Notes under the pieces: generated by a model | Seen by the model: only the letters and a program-made list of their open reading frames with translations | Databases searched by the model: none | What the model was told of the DNA's origin: nothing | Position numbers and translations under genes: made by a program | In this document: positions 1 to 11,344 of the stretch, piece by piece | Numbering within the stretch: position 1 is the stretch's first letter | Layout of the letters: every line of letters starts with the position of its first letter | DNA from: Nemertoderma westbladi | Taxonomy: Eukaryota; Xenacoelomorpha; Nemertodermatida; Nemertodermatidae | Assembly: GCA_032718475.1 (NCBI GenBank) | Contig: JAUCBJ010004841.1 | Location: 1 to 32,532 of the forward strand | Direction of reading: 5' to 3' | DNA: 32,532 nt

Positions 1-911
1 TCCATCAACATCTGCACGAGTCCATGTTGTTAAAGATCTCCCCAAATACAAGATATCCGACAGGTTTCTAAAGGAGAAGATCAGTTACCAGGAGCATGAT
101 GAAACCAACAAACAGATGCTGAGACTTCTACAATGCTATGAGGATTCCGATAAGTATTTCCTGTTGTTAAGAAATTCGCAGATGCGCTTAAGGGATCGCT
201 TCTCTAGTACCATGATAGATGGGTTAATACGTGTTGGGGGTCGGCTAACAAACGCCCCATTATCCTTTGACACTAAGTTTCCCATACTCATTAGAAATCT
301 TGACATACAAATCAAGATGATTGTAGATGTTCATAGCAAACTGTATCATGCTGGAAGAGAACGAGTTCTTAGCGAAATTCGAACTCGCTACTATTTTTAT
401 AAACCCCGTAGGGCTCTGAACCAAGTTCTTAGGAACTGCATACCCTGTAGGAAAGCATTCAGTAGGCCTTTAACCCAGCGAGAGGCAGAATTACCTAGGG
501 AAAGAGTAAGCTTCTATGAACCACCCTTTACTAATACCGGTGTGGATTTATTTGGCCCTATTGAAGTATATCGTGCCCGGACTATAGTTAAAAGATGGTG
601 TGTCATCTTCGTTTGTATGACTTGTAGAGCTATCCATCTCGATATGGTAAACGATCTATCCACCAACAGCTTCGTGTTGAGTTTACGACGACAGATCGCA
701 TGGTTTGGTGCGATCAGTAGAGCTCGTCGTCATGCGGCGGAACTTTAAGAAACCAGGGATAGTCTTTGAGACTCAACAGCTCAATCGCCCAGTGGGTCGT
801 TTATGTTTACTGGAAAGAGATAGAGAGCTCTCCGGAAACTATGGAAGGCAAGAAACTCTTCCCACGACCACTTCCCTAATTCAACCGACATCTAGGGACT
901 CCCCAACTTAA
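1..911 (+). pseudogene. BEL/Pao retrotransposon pol remnant (integrase 3' part)
   Basis: The frame is open from the left edge to the stop at 746-748. It shows the BEL/Pao integrase order: RVGGRL, an H-x4-H...C-x2-C zinc-binding module (codons at about 332-451: H, H, C, C), and the core start TGVDLFGP, whose Asp is a catalytic residue (codon at 545). The KRWCVIF and AIHLDMVNDLSTNSF blocks typical of this family follow. Near 715-735 the frame is lost just where the second catalytic Asp (family SDNGTNF motif) should be; the +1 frame shows only a degraded RRNFKKPG. It then jumps directly to RPVGRLCLLE (about 780-815), which resembles the extreme C-terminus (DUF5641 tail) of BEL/Pao pol. Most of the integrase core and tail are therefore deleted. 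RT and protease would lie outside the window. The element is clearly non-functional. Confidence 0.85.
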
Positions 912-929
912 TATCGTTCGGAGTGGGCG

Positions 930-1300
930 TGTGACTCTATTATTTTATATTATTTTATTATTTTTACATTTATGTATGTATTACTATGTAATTTTATTAT
1001 AATCGTTTTATTTAATCTAGTAGAATATTATTTAGCGATTATTTTGTAGAATAGTGCAATATATTCGTGTTTATTACGTACGTCACTTACTTATATTATA
1101 TTTAGTGCGACGGCGAAGAAATAATTCTTTTTCTCTTTCCTTACTGCTCCGTATTCTATTATAAATACGTAACTACAGTAAGATGAAATGTCCGTACTTA
1201 TTAAAGTACAATAAAGCCACTACTATATTTAAGTATTATTGGTAGGCAGAGTATTAGGAATGCAAAGTTCAGATCCTCGTGTCTCGGCTAAACCAAGCTC
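930..1300 (+). repeat. Probable 3' LTR of the BEL/Pao remnant (3' edge unresolved)
   Basis: A purine-rich stretch (GGAGTGGGCG) immediately precedes TGTGACTC at 930, about 19 bp after the pol stop. This is where an LTR should begin in a BEL/Pao element. The following AT-rich sequence carries AATAAA at 1210-1215, a possible LTR polyadenylation signal. No second LTR copy is present in the window to define the right boundary, so the end given is a guess. Confidence 0.35.
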
Positions 1301-1451
1301 TGGGTAGACCTTGGAAACGACTTGCCTCTTCACACTGACATTGCTTCGTGCGATATTGCTCTCATACCGTATATTAAATAATACATATAGTAGCGTGATG
1401 TCCCTTTAACAGTAGCGTATAACGCAAAATAAATCTGTTAAACCCTTTGAC

Positions 1452-1753
1452 CATCTGTAATTCTAGTCGATTAAGATATCGTGGCACCCACCGATATACT
1501 TGAAAGACAAATTATAGAATCAGTGGTTAACGTCCCCAGACAAGTTCTGGAATAAATCGGTGCCCATCTCAAATATTAATTAGTTAATATTTACAAATCA
1601 AATAAGTCAAAATCTGTAAAATTCAGATCCTTCAACAATTCTAGTCAATTAAGATATCGTAGCATTTACCGATATTCTTAAAGAGACAATTTTCTTAGAA
1701 TTAAGGATCTTGTGTCCCTAGACATGTTCTAGAATCAAAATATGCCCATTTAA
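1452..1753. repeat. Diverged direct duplication, 178-bp spacing
   Basis: A segment of about 115 bp starting near 1455 recurs near 1633 with many substitutions. Shared landmarks are TTCTAGTC(G/A)ATTAAGATATCGT, ACCGATAT, AGACAA and a GACA(A/T)GTTCT(G/A)GAAT block. CTAGTC lies at 1463 and 1641, which fixes the 178-bp offset. It is probably an old tandem duplication or the internal repeats of an unrecognised element. Confidence 0.6.
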
Positions 1754-2520
1754 TTATCAAATAATAAAATTTCAGGGAATAAATTTAAATTCATGTCTTT
1801 TAATGAATTTAATAAATTGCCATTTTACGCAATTTATAACATTCCCAAAATTCCATTAATTAATAGATCAAGGGAGCGGAGATTTATATTATTATGCGTA
1901 TGCGTGTACGAAAGTCTCCCAAACATAGTCAATAGCCGATAAAATTCATAAAGTCATGTATAAACAGGACATTGACTATTAAAGAATTCCTATTAAATAA
2001 CATCCCAGATCTGTATGCATTGGAATTACCCTAATTCTACCGCTAGCTTTACATAATGTCACCATAGCAACAACCACGCTAGAATTAGAATTGAGTTAAA
2101 AGAACAATAGAAAGCTTGTCCCATTGAATAGCATAGGGAATAAATAGCGCACTGCTAGTATCCAAGGATACATAATAATACAGTGACATTCTGGAAGGCA
2201 TTGACTAACGGACAAATGGCCCGAATGTGCGTAGTTGTGACCAGTTGTGTGGTATTTGTGAGTTTATAGGTGAATGTTACTGCTAAAGTGTGTTTACAGT
2301 AGCTAGTCGCAATCGTAAAAGTAACCTAACTCTCCAAGGAATACCTGAAGTACATCTAAGCCTTTGGGACGGACAGTGGAGTGACTTGTGCCGGTTATCG
2401 TTGTCGTTGTACAGCTACGTCGTTGGCGAAAGTACAGCTACAGCGGTACATCGGCGCTGAGAATCTCCTACTGTCCGGGGGCAAGGGAGAAATAGGCAGC
2501 GACGCCCGCTCGCCTAACGA

Positions 2521-2528
2521 TATATAAA
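2521..2528 (+). promoter_or_regulatory. Possible TATA box
   Basis: TATATAAA lies 35 bp upstream of the ATG at 2563. If used, transcription would start within about 10 nt of that ATG, giving a very short leader. No other promoter evidence is visible. Confidence 0.2.
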
Positions 2529-2562
2529 CTCATTATAATATTGGTGAACTTGTATAGCAGAT

Positions 2563-2928
2563 ATGACTGAATTAATAGAAGATGATCTTGGTATCAGGGA
2601 GAGATATACTCTACCTTTACAAGCGTTTGTCGATAGCTTGATACGCGGCGACGCTGATCCAACTACTACGGAGGACGATGGTCGTTATATCGAACCGCCA
2701 ATGTCCCAGGAGCAACTTACGCGTGAATTGGATTATAGAAAGTTCACTGCTCGCTACACGCATCGTAATGGTACGTATATGGACTTCTTGACCACTGGTC
2801 ATCCTATTGATTTACACGATACGGACGATGTAGACACCGAAAGGGAAATGGTTTTATTTAAATATCATGCCCAGCGGAGTCGAAACGATAAATCGAGAAT
2901 AGAACACGAGAACCCTATTCGAAATTAA
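2563..2928 (+). CDS. Orphan acidic ORF, 121 codons, unknown function
   Basis: Begins MTELIEDD and ends HENPIRN. I do not recognise a family. The product is hydrophilic, with an acidic middle (DLHDTDDVDTE) and no membrane segment or signal peptide. Amino-acid composition and a CGN-rich arginine codon set resemble the 591-codon ORF 850 bp downstream on the same strand, which suggests one element or one transcription unit. No canonical intron joining the two could be established. It could be an N-terminal exon, a first ORF of an unrecognised retroelement, or a chance frame. The start is the first ATG after an upstream stop; its context (G at -3, A at +4) is only fair. Confidence 0.4.
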   Translation: MTELIEDDLGIRERYTLPLQAFVDSLIRGDADPTTTEDDGRYIEPPMSQEQLTRELDYRKFTARYTHRNGTYMDFLTTGHPIDLHDTDDVDTEREMVLFKYHAQRSRNDKSRIEHENPIRN

Positions 2929-3776
2929 CTCGAAGGATAGAACGTGGAAGAAGGTTGATGCGGACAAATAAAGGAGAACCACTGGAGAAGAGACATGGGT
3001 TAATGTCCAGGGTCCATAATGTGAATAGTTTTCCCCGGGGCACGGGTGCTCGCGGGCGGTCTCCTTCGGGAGGCTGTAACTTTCTCTTCCTTCATCGTTT
3101 TCCTGTAATTATTGTGATCAGTGTCACAATTAAAAGGCAGGAATGAATGATGATGTGACGGAAAACACATCCATTGTGGTATCTTATGGATACTATCGTA
3201 TATCTTCCCTCCTCTCTACTCCTCTTACCCTCTTATACGTTGTTACTAAAGATACGACATATTTCATCCCACCTTCTTTTCCCAACGTGCTCGGAGCTTC
3301 GGGAAACGAATACTAAACCTCCCATCCCTTACTGTTCATCTGGATGCTAATATTGGTGTCCGCACCTCCTGTCCATGTCATATTCTGTTGATATTTATGA
3401 TATCAACTTCCACCCTCTCGTTCTTGATTAGATAATCAACCACTTCCTAATTTCCTCAAGTCCACAACCGTGAAACAAGGACTGAAAGGACACGCGGATA
3501 GTTTGTGAACAACTGGTACCATTATGTGTCATAAATCTGGTTGTTCACCTCCCTTAATGATTGGGGATATAAATCTTATGTAGAACAACTGAGGCAAACA
3601 TATCTTTGAGCTGGTGTTTACCTCATCACACTGGGGGATAAATTCGGTTGGGGATAGTACTCGAATGTTACAATCCTCCTACTGAGATCTTATTTCTGAA
3701 TATTTCAGAATGCGAAATAGTTTTTCCTCTGCTCTACCATCGCTGTCGGAGAACATATTAGGTATACAATGGGAAC
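2929..3776. other. Spacer between the two orphan ORFs
   Basis: A GC-rich patch at about 3034-3078 contains a short hairpin-like CTCCTTCGGGAG. The rest shows no convincing coding frame. A pyrimidine-containing TTTCAG occurs at about 3702-3708, but the frame after it hits a TAG near 3759, so it does not extend the downstream ORF. Confidence 0.4.
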
Positions 3777-5552
3777 ATGGAGAACATTCCATACCCTTTT
3801 GTTGATACTCAGCTGATTGCTCCTTGGGCCGAAGGCCGAGGTTTCTTTTGCACTATGTATGCCAATACACCCAGCGACATTACTAAAGTACAACGGACGT
3901 CCATCGGACATCTTGCCTTTCAAGAATATGGATGGAACTTCAAAGTTGGAAATCCTATCAATTACCAGCAGGTATATGGAGATCATTACTCCCGTTTATA
4001 TTTTGACGGACCATTAACTGCGCCTGGTGCCGTATATAGCTTTATGAGTGTTCCACTTCGTCCTTCCTTAGCTATATACACGATCTTTGAAAACGCAGCA
4101 CTTGCCGGTTGGCTAGCCGATGTGTGCAGTCGTACCATACGCGCTCACCCATTAATACTTGGAACTAAACTCGCCAAGTTAGACGAACACAATAAGTTTA
4201 TACGTTTCGTATGTTTCCGGCGCTTTCTGACTCCGTTCCGTAACGTCGATAGTCAGTTCAAGGACCGCGCGCTGACCAAACTCAGTCTGAGAGACTCAGC
4301 TGCGGAGAAACTGAGTAGCGCTGGATTTGCCGTTTTTCAAGACATTTGTATACAGAACTTACATTCATCTGTCATACAAAGACCTCGAATACCTACAGGA
4401 TATTCTGTCGTGGAAATACAGACAGTGGGTCCACTTACGGAAACAGACGCACCCACTTCGTCTATGCAGCTGGAGGATGAGCCAGTATGCTTGGAATCAG
4501 AAGCGATTCAGCCTACAGCTTCCCGGAGCAGTGACAATGATTATGTCATAGAGTGGTATCAAGGTCCACAACGTCTCACAGCGTACGATTATCGACACGC
4601 CAACTACGTTTCTCGAAAACGTTGTCGATTATGCGCATCGAGAGACCACTTCACCCCTCTCGACTCCAACGCACCTTGCTCCTATTTCCTCGAACAACCG
4701 ATGATGGAAATATATTGTGCTTATTGCAGACTTAATAACTCTCATATTTTTGCCGTCTGTCCACAATTTATGACTCAATGTCACTACTGTCAACTTAAAG
4801 GACATGAAAGTTACAATTGTCCCTTTAATCGCGATTTAGAGAGCGTAGACGAGATGATCACCCTGCGATACATCCGAGCTTGGGAAGCGAATGCGGATTT
4901 ACATTGCGAATCCCGACATCGCTATTACCCTGGACGAGCTTACGAGGGAGTTTACGTGTTCCATCCTTACCTATTCGCGTCGATTGAACAGAAAACACGC
5001 GTACCAAGTTACGAATTAATGAAGCGTGTTGGTGAGTGTATTTCCACCAAGTTTGTCAGAAAATACCTTAGAAACGTCAACCCTAATGATATAACCACCT
5101 ATCACCTGATCAATTTTATACGTCAGGACCCTGAGTATGGCGACATCTTTGTAAACTCGCATCCTGAACTACAGGAAATATCTCGGCGACCATATGAATA
5201 TCGAACCCGAGAACGCGAGCTGGAGAGAACCATTAAACTGAGAAAGTTCCTCACCACTCACGGTCCACCCAACGCTAGTGTCCAGACGACCCGTCAAGGA
5301 CCCGTGGGAGCTGCTGTCCTGAGACGCGCTCTAAAGGCCGTTAGACCTCGCTCCACTGAGGTTGATATTAATCAACCAGGTACTTCGACCGGCGGGTATA
5401 CCGATCGTAATCCTACACCTTCTGATGCAATCGTATTGCACCCTTCGCCTAGGAGCTACAGCCCTCCTCATAAAGTGGCTCGCCCCAAAGAGAAAAGGAC
5501 TCTTGCTAGCCTCAAGAAACTGCATAAACGCCGTCCGCGCAAGAAAGACTAA
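3777..5552 (+). CDS. Zinc-knuckle (Gag-like) protein, 591 codons, family not recognised
   Basis: A single uninterrupted 591-codon frame. The ATG at 3777 has a good Kozak context (A at -3, G at +4); a short out-of-frame upstream ATG lies at 3769. The middle of the protein carries three cysteine/histidine modules: C283-x2-C286-x4-H291-x9-C301 (atypical spacing), C314-x2-C317-x5-H323-x4-C328 (near-canonical), and C335-x2-C338-x4-H343-x4-C348 (the canonical retroviral-type CCHC knuckle). About 200 mostly hydrophilic residues follow, then a strongly basic tail (KKLHKRRPRKKD) that resembles a nuclear-localisation or nucleic-acid-binding segment. CCHC knuckles are typical of Gag proteins and LINE ORF1 proteins and bind single-stranded nucleic acid. 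That role is inferred here, because no capsid fold can be read by eye. No protease, RT or integrase follows. The knuckles are central, not C-terminal as in ordinary Gag. Alternatives are a domesticated Gag-derived host gene or the gag of a deleted LTR element. Confidence 0.65.
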   Translation: MENIPYPFVDTQLIAPWAEGRGFFCTMYANTPSDITKVQRTSIGHLAFQEYGWNFKVGNPINYQQVYGDHYSRLYFDGPLTAPGAVYSFMSVPLRPSLAIYTIFENAALAGWLADVCSRTIRAHPLILGTKLAKLDEHNKFIRFVCFRRFLTPFRNVDSQFKDRALTKLSLRDSAAEKLSSAGFAVFQDICIQNLHSSVIQRPRIPTGYSVVEIQTVGPLTETDAPTSSMQLEDEPVCLESEAIQPTASRSSDNDYVIEWYQGPQRLTAYDYRHANYVSRKRCRLCASRDHFTPLDSNAPCSYFLEQPMMEIYCAYCRLNNSHIFAVCPQFMTQCHYCQLKGHESYNCPFNRDLESVDEMITLRYIRAWEANADLHCESRHRYYPGRAYEGVYVFHPYLFASIEQKTRVPSYELMKRVGECISTKFVRKYLRNVNPNDITTYHLINFIRQDPEYGDIFVNSHPELQEISRRPYEYRTRERELERTIKLRKFLTTHGPPNASVQTTRQGPVGAAVLRRALKAVRPRSTEVDINQPGTSTGGYTDRNPTPSDAIVLHPSPRSYSPPHKVARPKEKRTLASLKKLHKRRPRKKD

Positions 5553-6832
5553 CTGTTTAGAGTATTTTTATATTTTAGAAACTGTGATTTTGTATATTTT
5601 ATAGACTTAAATCCCATTTTCTGGGAGCGGTGTAAAAGCTTTTGTGGGATAACTGGTTCGTTTGCTTTGCTGGCCAGTTCCCCCCCGGTCGCTAGAATAC
5701 TCAAAAAGGGATCTATAGTTAAAATAGTGCAAGCTACCAGCTTATTGGCTGATTTGCTGTACGCAGGTATCTGGGCTCTGTTTAATCGGCCAACCAGCCT
5801 AAGAAGGTTGCGTCATAGCCCTGTTTTTGTATCTCCCAATAGAATTTGAGTTAGCCTTGATTTGACCTATCACAGAGCTACTGAACTGAAATTTTCCTAT
5901 CTCACTGCTCTTTCTCTGTGTTGAACGGGAGCTTCGTGGAATAAGTGCAGTTGGTATACTCGTATAGAGCAGTAGTCACGAGTTTTTCAAAGCCACGAAA
6001 GAACGGCTTTATAGTGTTTTGTGCTTTTCTGCTTTTTAGCTCGACACTAGTAGGTTTAATTATAAGGACATATATCCTTTAACTGACATACCGACCAAAC
6101 TCTGTGAATATCACTCTGCTGAAACATTGCAAACTCATAACAATCAGTGTTCAGTTGTTGTTTTATACTGCTATTTACTGTCAGTTCTTCATAATATGGT
6201 TGATGAATAATTATATTTGGAATAACGATAAATAACCCCGAAACCCAATATTCTTGATATACCGAAGGTAAGAGAGAAAGGTTACAGATAAACGATTGTG
6301 ACTTATGTTAAAGTGGTTTGAAGTGAATCTAATGTTATTTGATAGACCCTACATGAGTCAGTCTGTGTTCCTTTTATATGTGACTAAAATCAGTGAAGAT
6401 CGGCAGATTAGTGTGCAGTATTGTGCAGCATTGTGTATGAGTGAGTCTGTTAAAGAAGCATTTCCTAAAGAATGCGCCATATATGTGAATTATAACTAAA
6501 CCATATCGTTGTGAGTAGTTTAAGTCATAACTCTGTTTATATAGATAGAGCGCCACGTCCTAAAGGAACTGTTAATATTCCCGAAGGTGAATAATATTGT
6601 CAGAGATTATATAATACTGTCAGTCGAATAATACATTAGGCTTACATAGCAATAAAATTAAGCCGTCGAACCCAATCTCCCGGGAATATCCAGCGGGTGA
6701 ATGATCGCGCACAGATTGGTTTCGACTAGTGTAGTGAATCAAATACTTGTCATAGGCTAAAAAGCGATTTAATATCTAGAAGACATCTTAATTTGGCGGA
6801 TTAAACTGCCAAAGGTATGAAAGCGCGAACAG
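5553..6832. other. AT-rich region after the zinc-knuckle ORF; candidate PPT and LTR start at 5621-5631
   Basis: A purine-rich CTGGGAGCGG at 5621-5630 is followed directly by TGTAAAAG at 5631. This is the arrangement of polypurine tract plus LTR start in many LTR elements, about 70 bp after the ORF stop. No matching upstream LTR was found, so this is only suggestive. Short ORFs in the region look random. A donor-like GAAGGTAAGAG lies near 6264, without supporting context. Confidence 0.25.
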
Positions 6833-7119
6833 GAATACAGTCGTTTTTGGGAATACAGTCGTTATTGGGAATACAGTCGTTATTGGGAATACAGTTGTAA
6901 TTGGGAATACAGTGGTTATTGGGAATACAGTCGTTATTGGGAATACAGTCGTTATTGGGAATACAGTTGTAATTGGGAATACAGTCGTTATTGGGAATAC
7001 AGTCGTTTTTTGGAATACAGTCGTTATTGGGAATACAGTCGTTATTGGGAATACAGTCGTTATTGGGAATACAGTCGTTATTGGGAATACAGTCGTTATT
7101 GGGAATGCAGTAGTTATTG

Positions 7120-7823
7120 GGAATACAGTCGTTATTGGGAATACAGTCGTTATTGGGAATACAGTCGTTATTGGGAATACAGTCGTTTTTGGGAATACAG
7201 TCGTTATTGGGAATACAGTTGTAATTGGGAATACAGTCGTTATTGGGAATACATTCGGTATTGGGAATACAGTCGTTATTGGGAGTCCAGTCGTTATTGG
7301 GAATACAGTCGTTATTGGGAGTACAGTCGTTATTGGGAATACAGTCGTTATTGGGAATACAGTTGTTATTGGGAATACAGTCGTTATTGGGAATACAGTC
7401 GTTATTGGGAATACAGTCGTTATTGGGAATACAGTTGTTATTGGGAATACAGTCGTTATTGGGAGTCCAGTCGTTATTGGGAATACAGTCGTTATTGGGA
7501 ATACAGTCGTTATTGGGAATACAGTCGTTATTGTGAATACAGTCGTTTTTGGGAATACAGTCGTTATTGGGAATACAGTTGTAATTGGGAATACAGTCGT
7601 TATTGGGAATACATTCGGTATTGGGAATACAGTCGTTATTGGGAGTCCAGTCGTTATTGGGAATACAGTCGTTATTGGGAGTACAGTCGTTATTGGGAAT
7701 ACAGTCGTTATTGGGAATACAGTTGTTATTGGGAATACAGTCGTTATTGGGAATACAGTCGTTATTGGGAATACAGTCGTTATTGGGAATACAGTTGTTA
7801 TTGGGAATACAGTCGTTATTGGG
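7120..7823. repeat. Higher-order repeat in minisatellite 1: 360-bp (20-unit) duplication
   Basis: The variant order in about 7120-7463 is repeated at 7480-7823 with an offset of exactly 360 bp. It includes the rare markers ACATTCGGTATTGG (7251 and 7611) and GGGAGTCCAG, with only isolated differences such as 7174 versus 7534. Confidence 0.85.
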
Positions 7824-8413
7824 AATACAGTCGTTATTGGGAATACAGTCGTTATTGGGAATACAGTCGTTATTGGGAATACAGTCGTTATTGGGAATAC
7901 AGTTGTAATTGGGAATACAGTCGTTATTGGGAATACAGTCGTTATTGGGAATACAGTCGTTATTGGGAATACAGTTGTAATTGGGAATACAGTCGTTATT
8001 GGGAATACAGTCGTTTTTTGGAATACAGTCGTTATTGGGAATACAGTCGTTATTGGGAATACAGTCGTTATTGGGAATACAGTCGTTTTTGGGAATACAG
8101 TCGTTATTGGGAATACAGTCGTTATTGGGAATACAGTTGTAATTGGGAATACAGTCGTTATTGGGAATACAGTCGTTATTGTGAATACAGTCGTTATTGG
8201 GAATACAGTTGTAATTGGGAATACAGTCGTTATTGGGAATACAGTCGTTTTTTGGAATACAGTCGTTAATGGGAATACAGTCGTTATTGGGAATACAGTT
8301 GTTATTGGGAATACAGTCGTTATTGGGAGTACAGTAGTTATTGGGAATACAGTCGTTATTGGGGATACAGTCGTTTTTGGGAATACAGTCGTTATTGGGA
8401 ATACAGTCGTTAT

Positions 8414-9395
8414 TGGGAATACAGTCGTTATTGGGAATACAGTCGTTATTGGGAATACAGTCGTTTTTGGGAATACAGTCGTTATTGGGAATACAGTCGT
8501 TATTGGGAATACAGTCGTTATTGGGAATACAGTTGTAATTGGGAATACAGTCGTTAATGGGAATACAGTCGTTATTGGGAATACAGTCGTTATTGGGAAT
8601 ACAGTCGTTATTGGGAATACAGTCGTTTTTTGGAATACAGTCGTTATTGGGAATACAGTCGTTATTGGGAATACAGTGGTTATTGGGAATACAGTCGTTA
8701 TTGGGAATACAGTTGTAATTGGGAATACAGTCGTTATTGGGAATACAGTCGTTATTGGGAGTCCAGTCGTTATTGGGAATACAGTCGTTATTGGGAATAC
8801 AGTCGTTATTGGGAATACAGTCGTTTTTGGGAATACAGTCGTTATTGGGAATACAGTTGTAATTGGGAATACAGTCGTTAATGGGAATACAGTCGTTATT
8901 GGGAATACAGTCGTTATTGGGAATACAGTCGTTTTTGGGAATACAGTCGTTATTGGGAATACAGTCGTTATTGGGAATACAGTCGTTATTGGGAATACAG
9001 TTGTAATTGGGAATACAGTCGTTAATGGGAATACAGTCGTTATTGGGAATACAGTCGTTATTGGGAATACAGTCGTTATTGGGAATACAGTCGTTTTTTG
9101 GAATACAGTCGTTATTGGGAATACAGTCGTTATTGGGAATACAGTGGTTATTGGGAATACAGTCGTTATTGGGAATACAGTTGTAATTGGGAATACAGTC
9201 GTTATTGGGAATACAGTCGTTATTGGGAGTCCAGTCGTTATTGGGAATACAGTCGTTATTGGGAATACAGTCGTTATTGGGAATACAGTCGTTTTTGGGA
9301 ATACAGTCGTTATTGGGAATACAGTTGTAATTGGGAATACAGTCGTTAATGGGAATACAGTCGTTATTGGGAATACAGTCGTTATTGGGAATACA
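8414..9395. repeat. Higher-order repeat in minisatellite 1: 468-bp (26-unit) duplication
   Basis: Block 8414-8881 recurs at 8882-9349 with the same order of unit variants. This includes the GTTTTTTGGAATAC, CAGTGGTTATTGG and GGGAGTCCAG markers. The similarity continues to about 9395. Confidence 0.85.
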
Positions 9396-11344
9396 GTCGT
9401 TTTTTGGAATACAGTCGTTATTGGGAATACAGTCGTTATTGGGAATACAGTCGTTTTTGGGAATACAGTCGTTATTGGGAATACAGTTGTAATTGGGAAT
9501 ACAGTCGTTAATGGGAATACAGTCGTTATTGGGAATACAGTCGTTATTGGGAATACAGTCGTTTTTTGGAATACAGTCGTTATTGGGAATGCAGTCGTTA
9601 TTGGGAATACAGTCGTTATTGGGAATACAGTCGTTATTGGGAATACAGTCGTTATTGGGAATACAGTCGTTATTGGGAATACATTTGTTATTGGGAATAC
9701 AGTTGTTATTGGGAATACAGTCGTTTTTGGGAATACAGTCGTTATTGGGAATACAGTAGTTATTGGGAATACAGTCGTTAATGGGAATACAGTCGTTATT
9801 GGGAATACAGTTGTTATTGGGAATACAGTAGTTATTGGGAATACAGTAGTTATTGGGAATACAGTAGTTATTGGGAATACAGTAGTTATTGGGAATACAG
9901 TACCATAGTTATTGGGAATGCAGTCGTTATTGGGAATGCAGTTGTTATTGGGAATACAGTCGTTATTGGGAATACAGTTGTTATTGGGAATACAGTCGTT
10001 ATTGGGAATACAGTAGTTATTGGGAATACAGTAGTTATTGGGAATGCAGTCGTTATTGGGAATACAGTCGTTATTGGGAATACAGTCGTTATTGGGAATG
10101 CAGTTGTTATTGGGAATACAGTTGTTATTGGGAATACATTTGTTATTGGGAATACAGTCGTTAATGGGAATACAGTCGATATTGGGAATACAGTCGTTAT
10201 TGGGAATACAGTCGTTATTGGGAATACTGTAGTTATTGGGAATACAGTCGTTATTGGGAATACAGTCGTTATTGGGAATACAGTCGTTATGGGGAATACA
10301 TTTGTTATGGGGAATACAGTTGTTATTGGGAATACAGTCGTTATTGGGAATACAGTCGTTATTTGGAATACAGTTGTTATTGGGAATACAGTCGTTATTG
10401 GGAATACAGTAGTTATTGGGAATGCAATCGTTATTGGGAATACAGTCGTTATTGGGAATACAGTCGTTATTGGGAGTACAGTCGTTATTGGGAATACAGT
10501 TGTTATTGGGAATACAGTCGTTAATGGGAATACAGTCGTTATTGGGAATGCAGTTGTTATTGGGAATACAGTTGTTATTGGGAATACAGTCGTTATTGGG
10601 AATACAGTCGTTATTTGGAATACAGTTGTTATTGGGAATACAGTCGTTATTGGGAATACAGTAGTTATTGGGAATGCAGTCGTTATTGGGAATACAGTCG
10701 TTATTGGGAATGCAGTTGTTATTGGGAATACAGTTGTTATTGGGAATACATTTGTTATTGGGAATACAGTCGTTAATGGGAATACAGTCGATATTGGGAA
10801 TACAGTCGTTATTGGGAATACAGTCGTTATTGGGAATACAGTAGTTATTGGGAATACAGTCGTTATTGGGAATACAGTCGTTATTGGGAATACAGTCGTT
10901 ATTGGGAATACAGTCGTTATTGGGAATACAGTCGTTATTGGGAATACAGTCGTTATTGGGAATACAGTAGTTATTGGGAATACAGTCGTTATTGGGAATA
11001 CAGTCGTTATTGGGAATACAGTAGTTATTGGGAATACAGTCGTTATTGGGAATACAGTCGTTATTGGGAAAACAGTCGTTATTGGGAATACAGTCGTTAT
11101 TGGGAATACAGTCGTTATTGGGAATACAGTCGTTATTGGGAATACAGTCGTTATTGGGAATACATTTTTTATGGGGAATACAGTTGTTATTGGGAATACA
11201 GTCGTTATTGGGAATACAGTCGTTCTTGGGAAAACAGTCGTTATTGGGAATACAGTCGTTATTGGGAATACAGTCGTTATTGGGAATACAGTCGTTATTG
11301 GGAATACAGTCGTTATTGGGAATACAGTCGTTATTGGGAATACA

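Larger units (their letters stand above)
1301..2562. other. AT-rich intergenic DNA, no gene seen
   Basis: No convincing coding frame. Apart from the diverged duplication at about 1452-1753 and a TATATAAA near 2521, I see no feature. The last 150 bp are GC-richer and precede the first orphan ORF. Confidence 0.5.

Noticed and set aside
6236-6710. Three short look-alike segments (CCCAAT...ATAT...GGTGAAT or GGTAAGA near 6240, 6580 and 6670)
   Set aside because: Similarity is short and irregular; no consistent period or boundaries.
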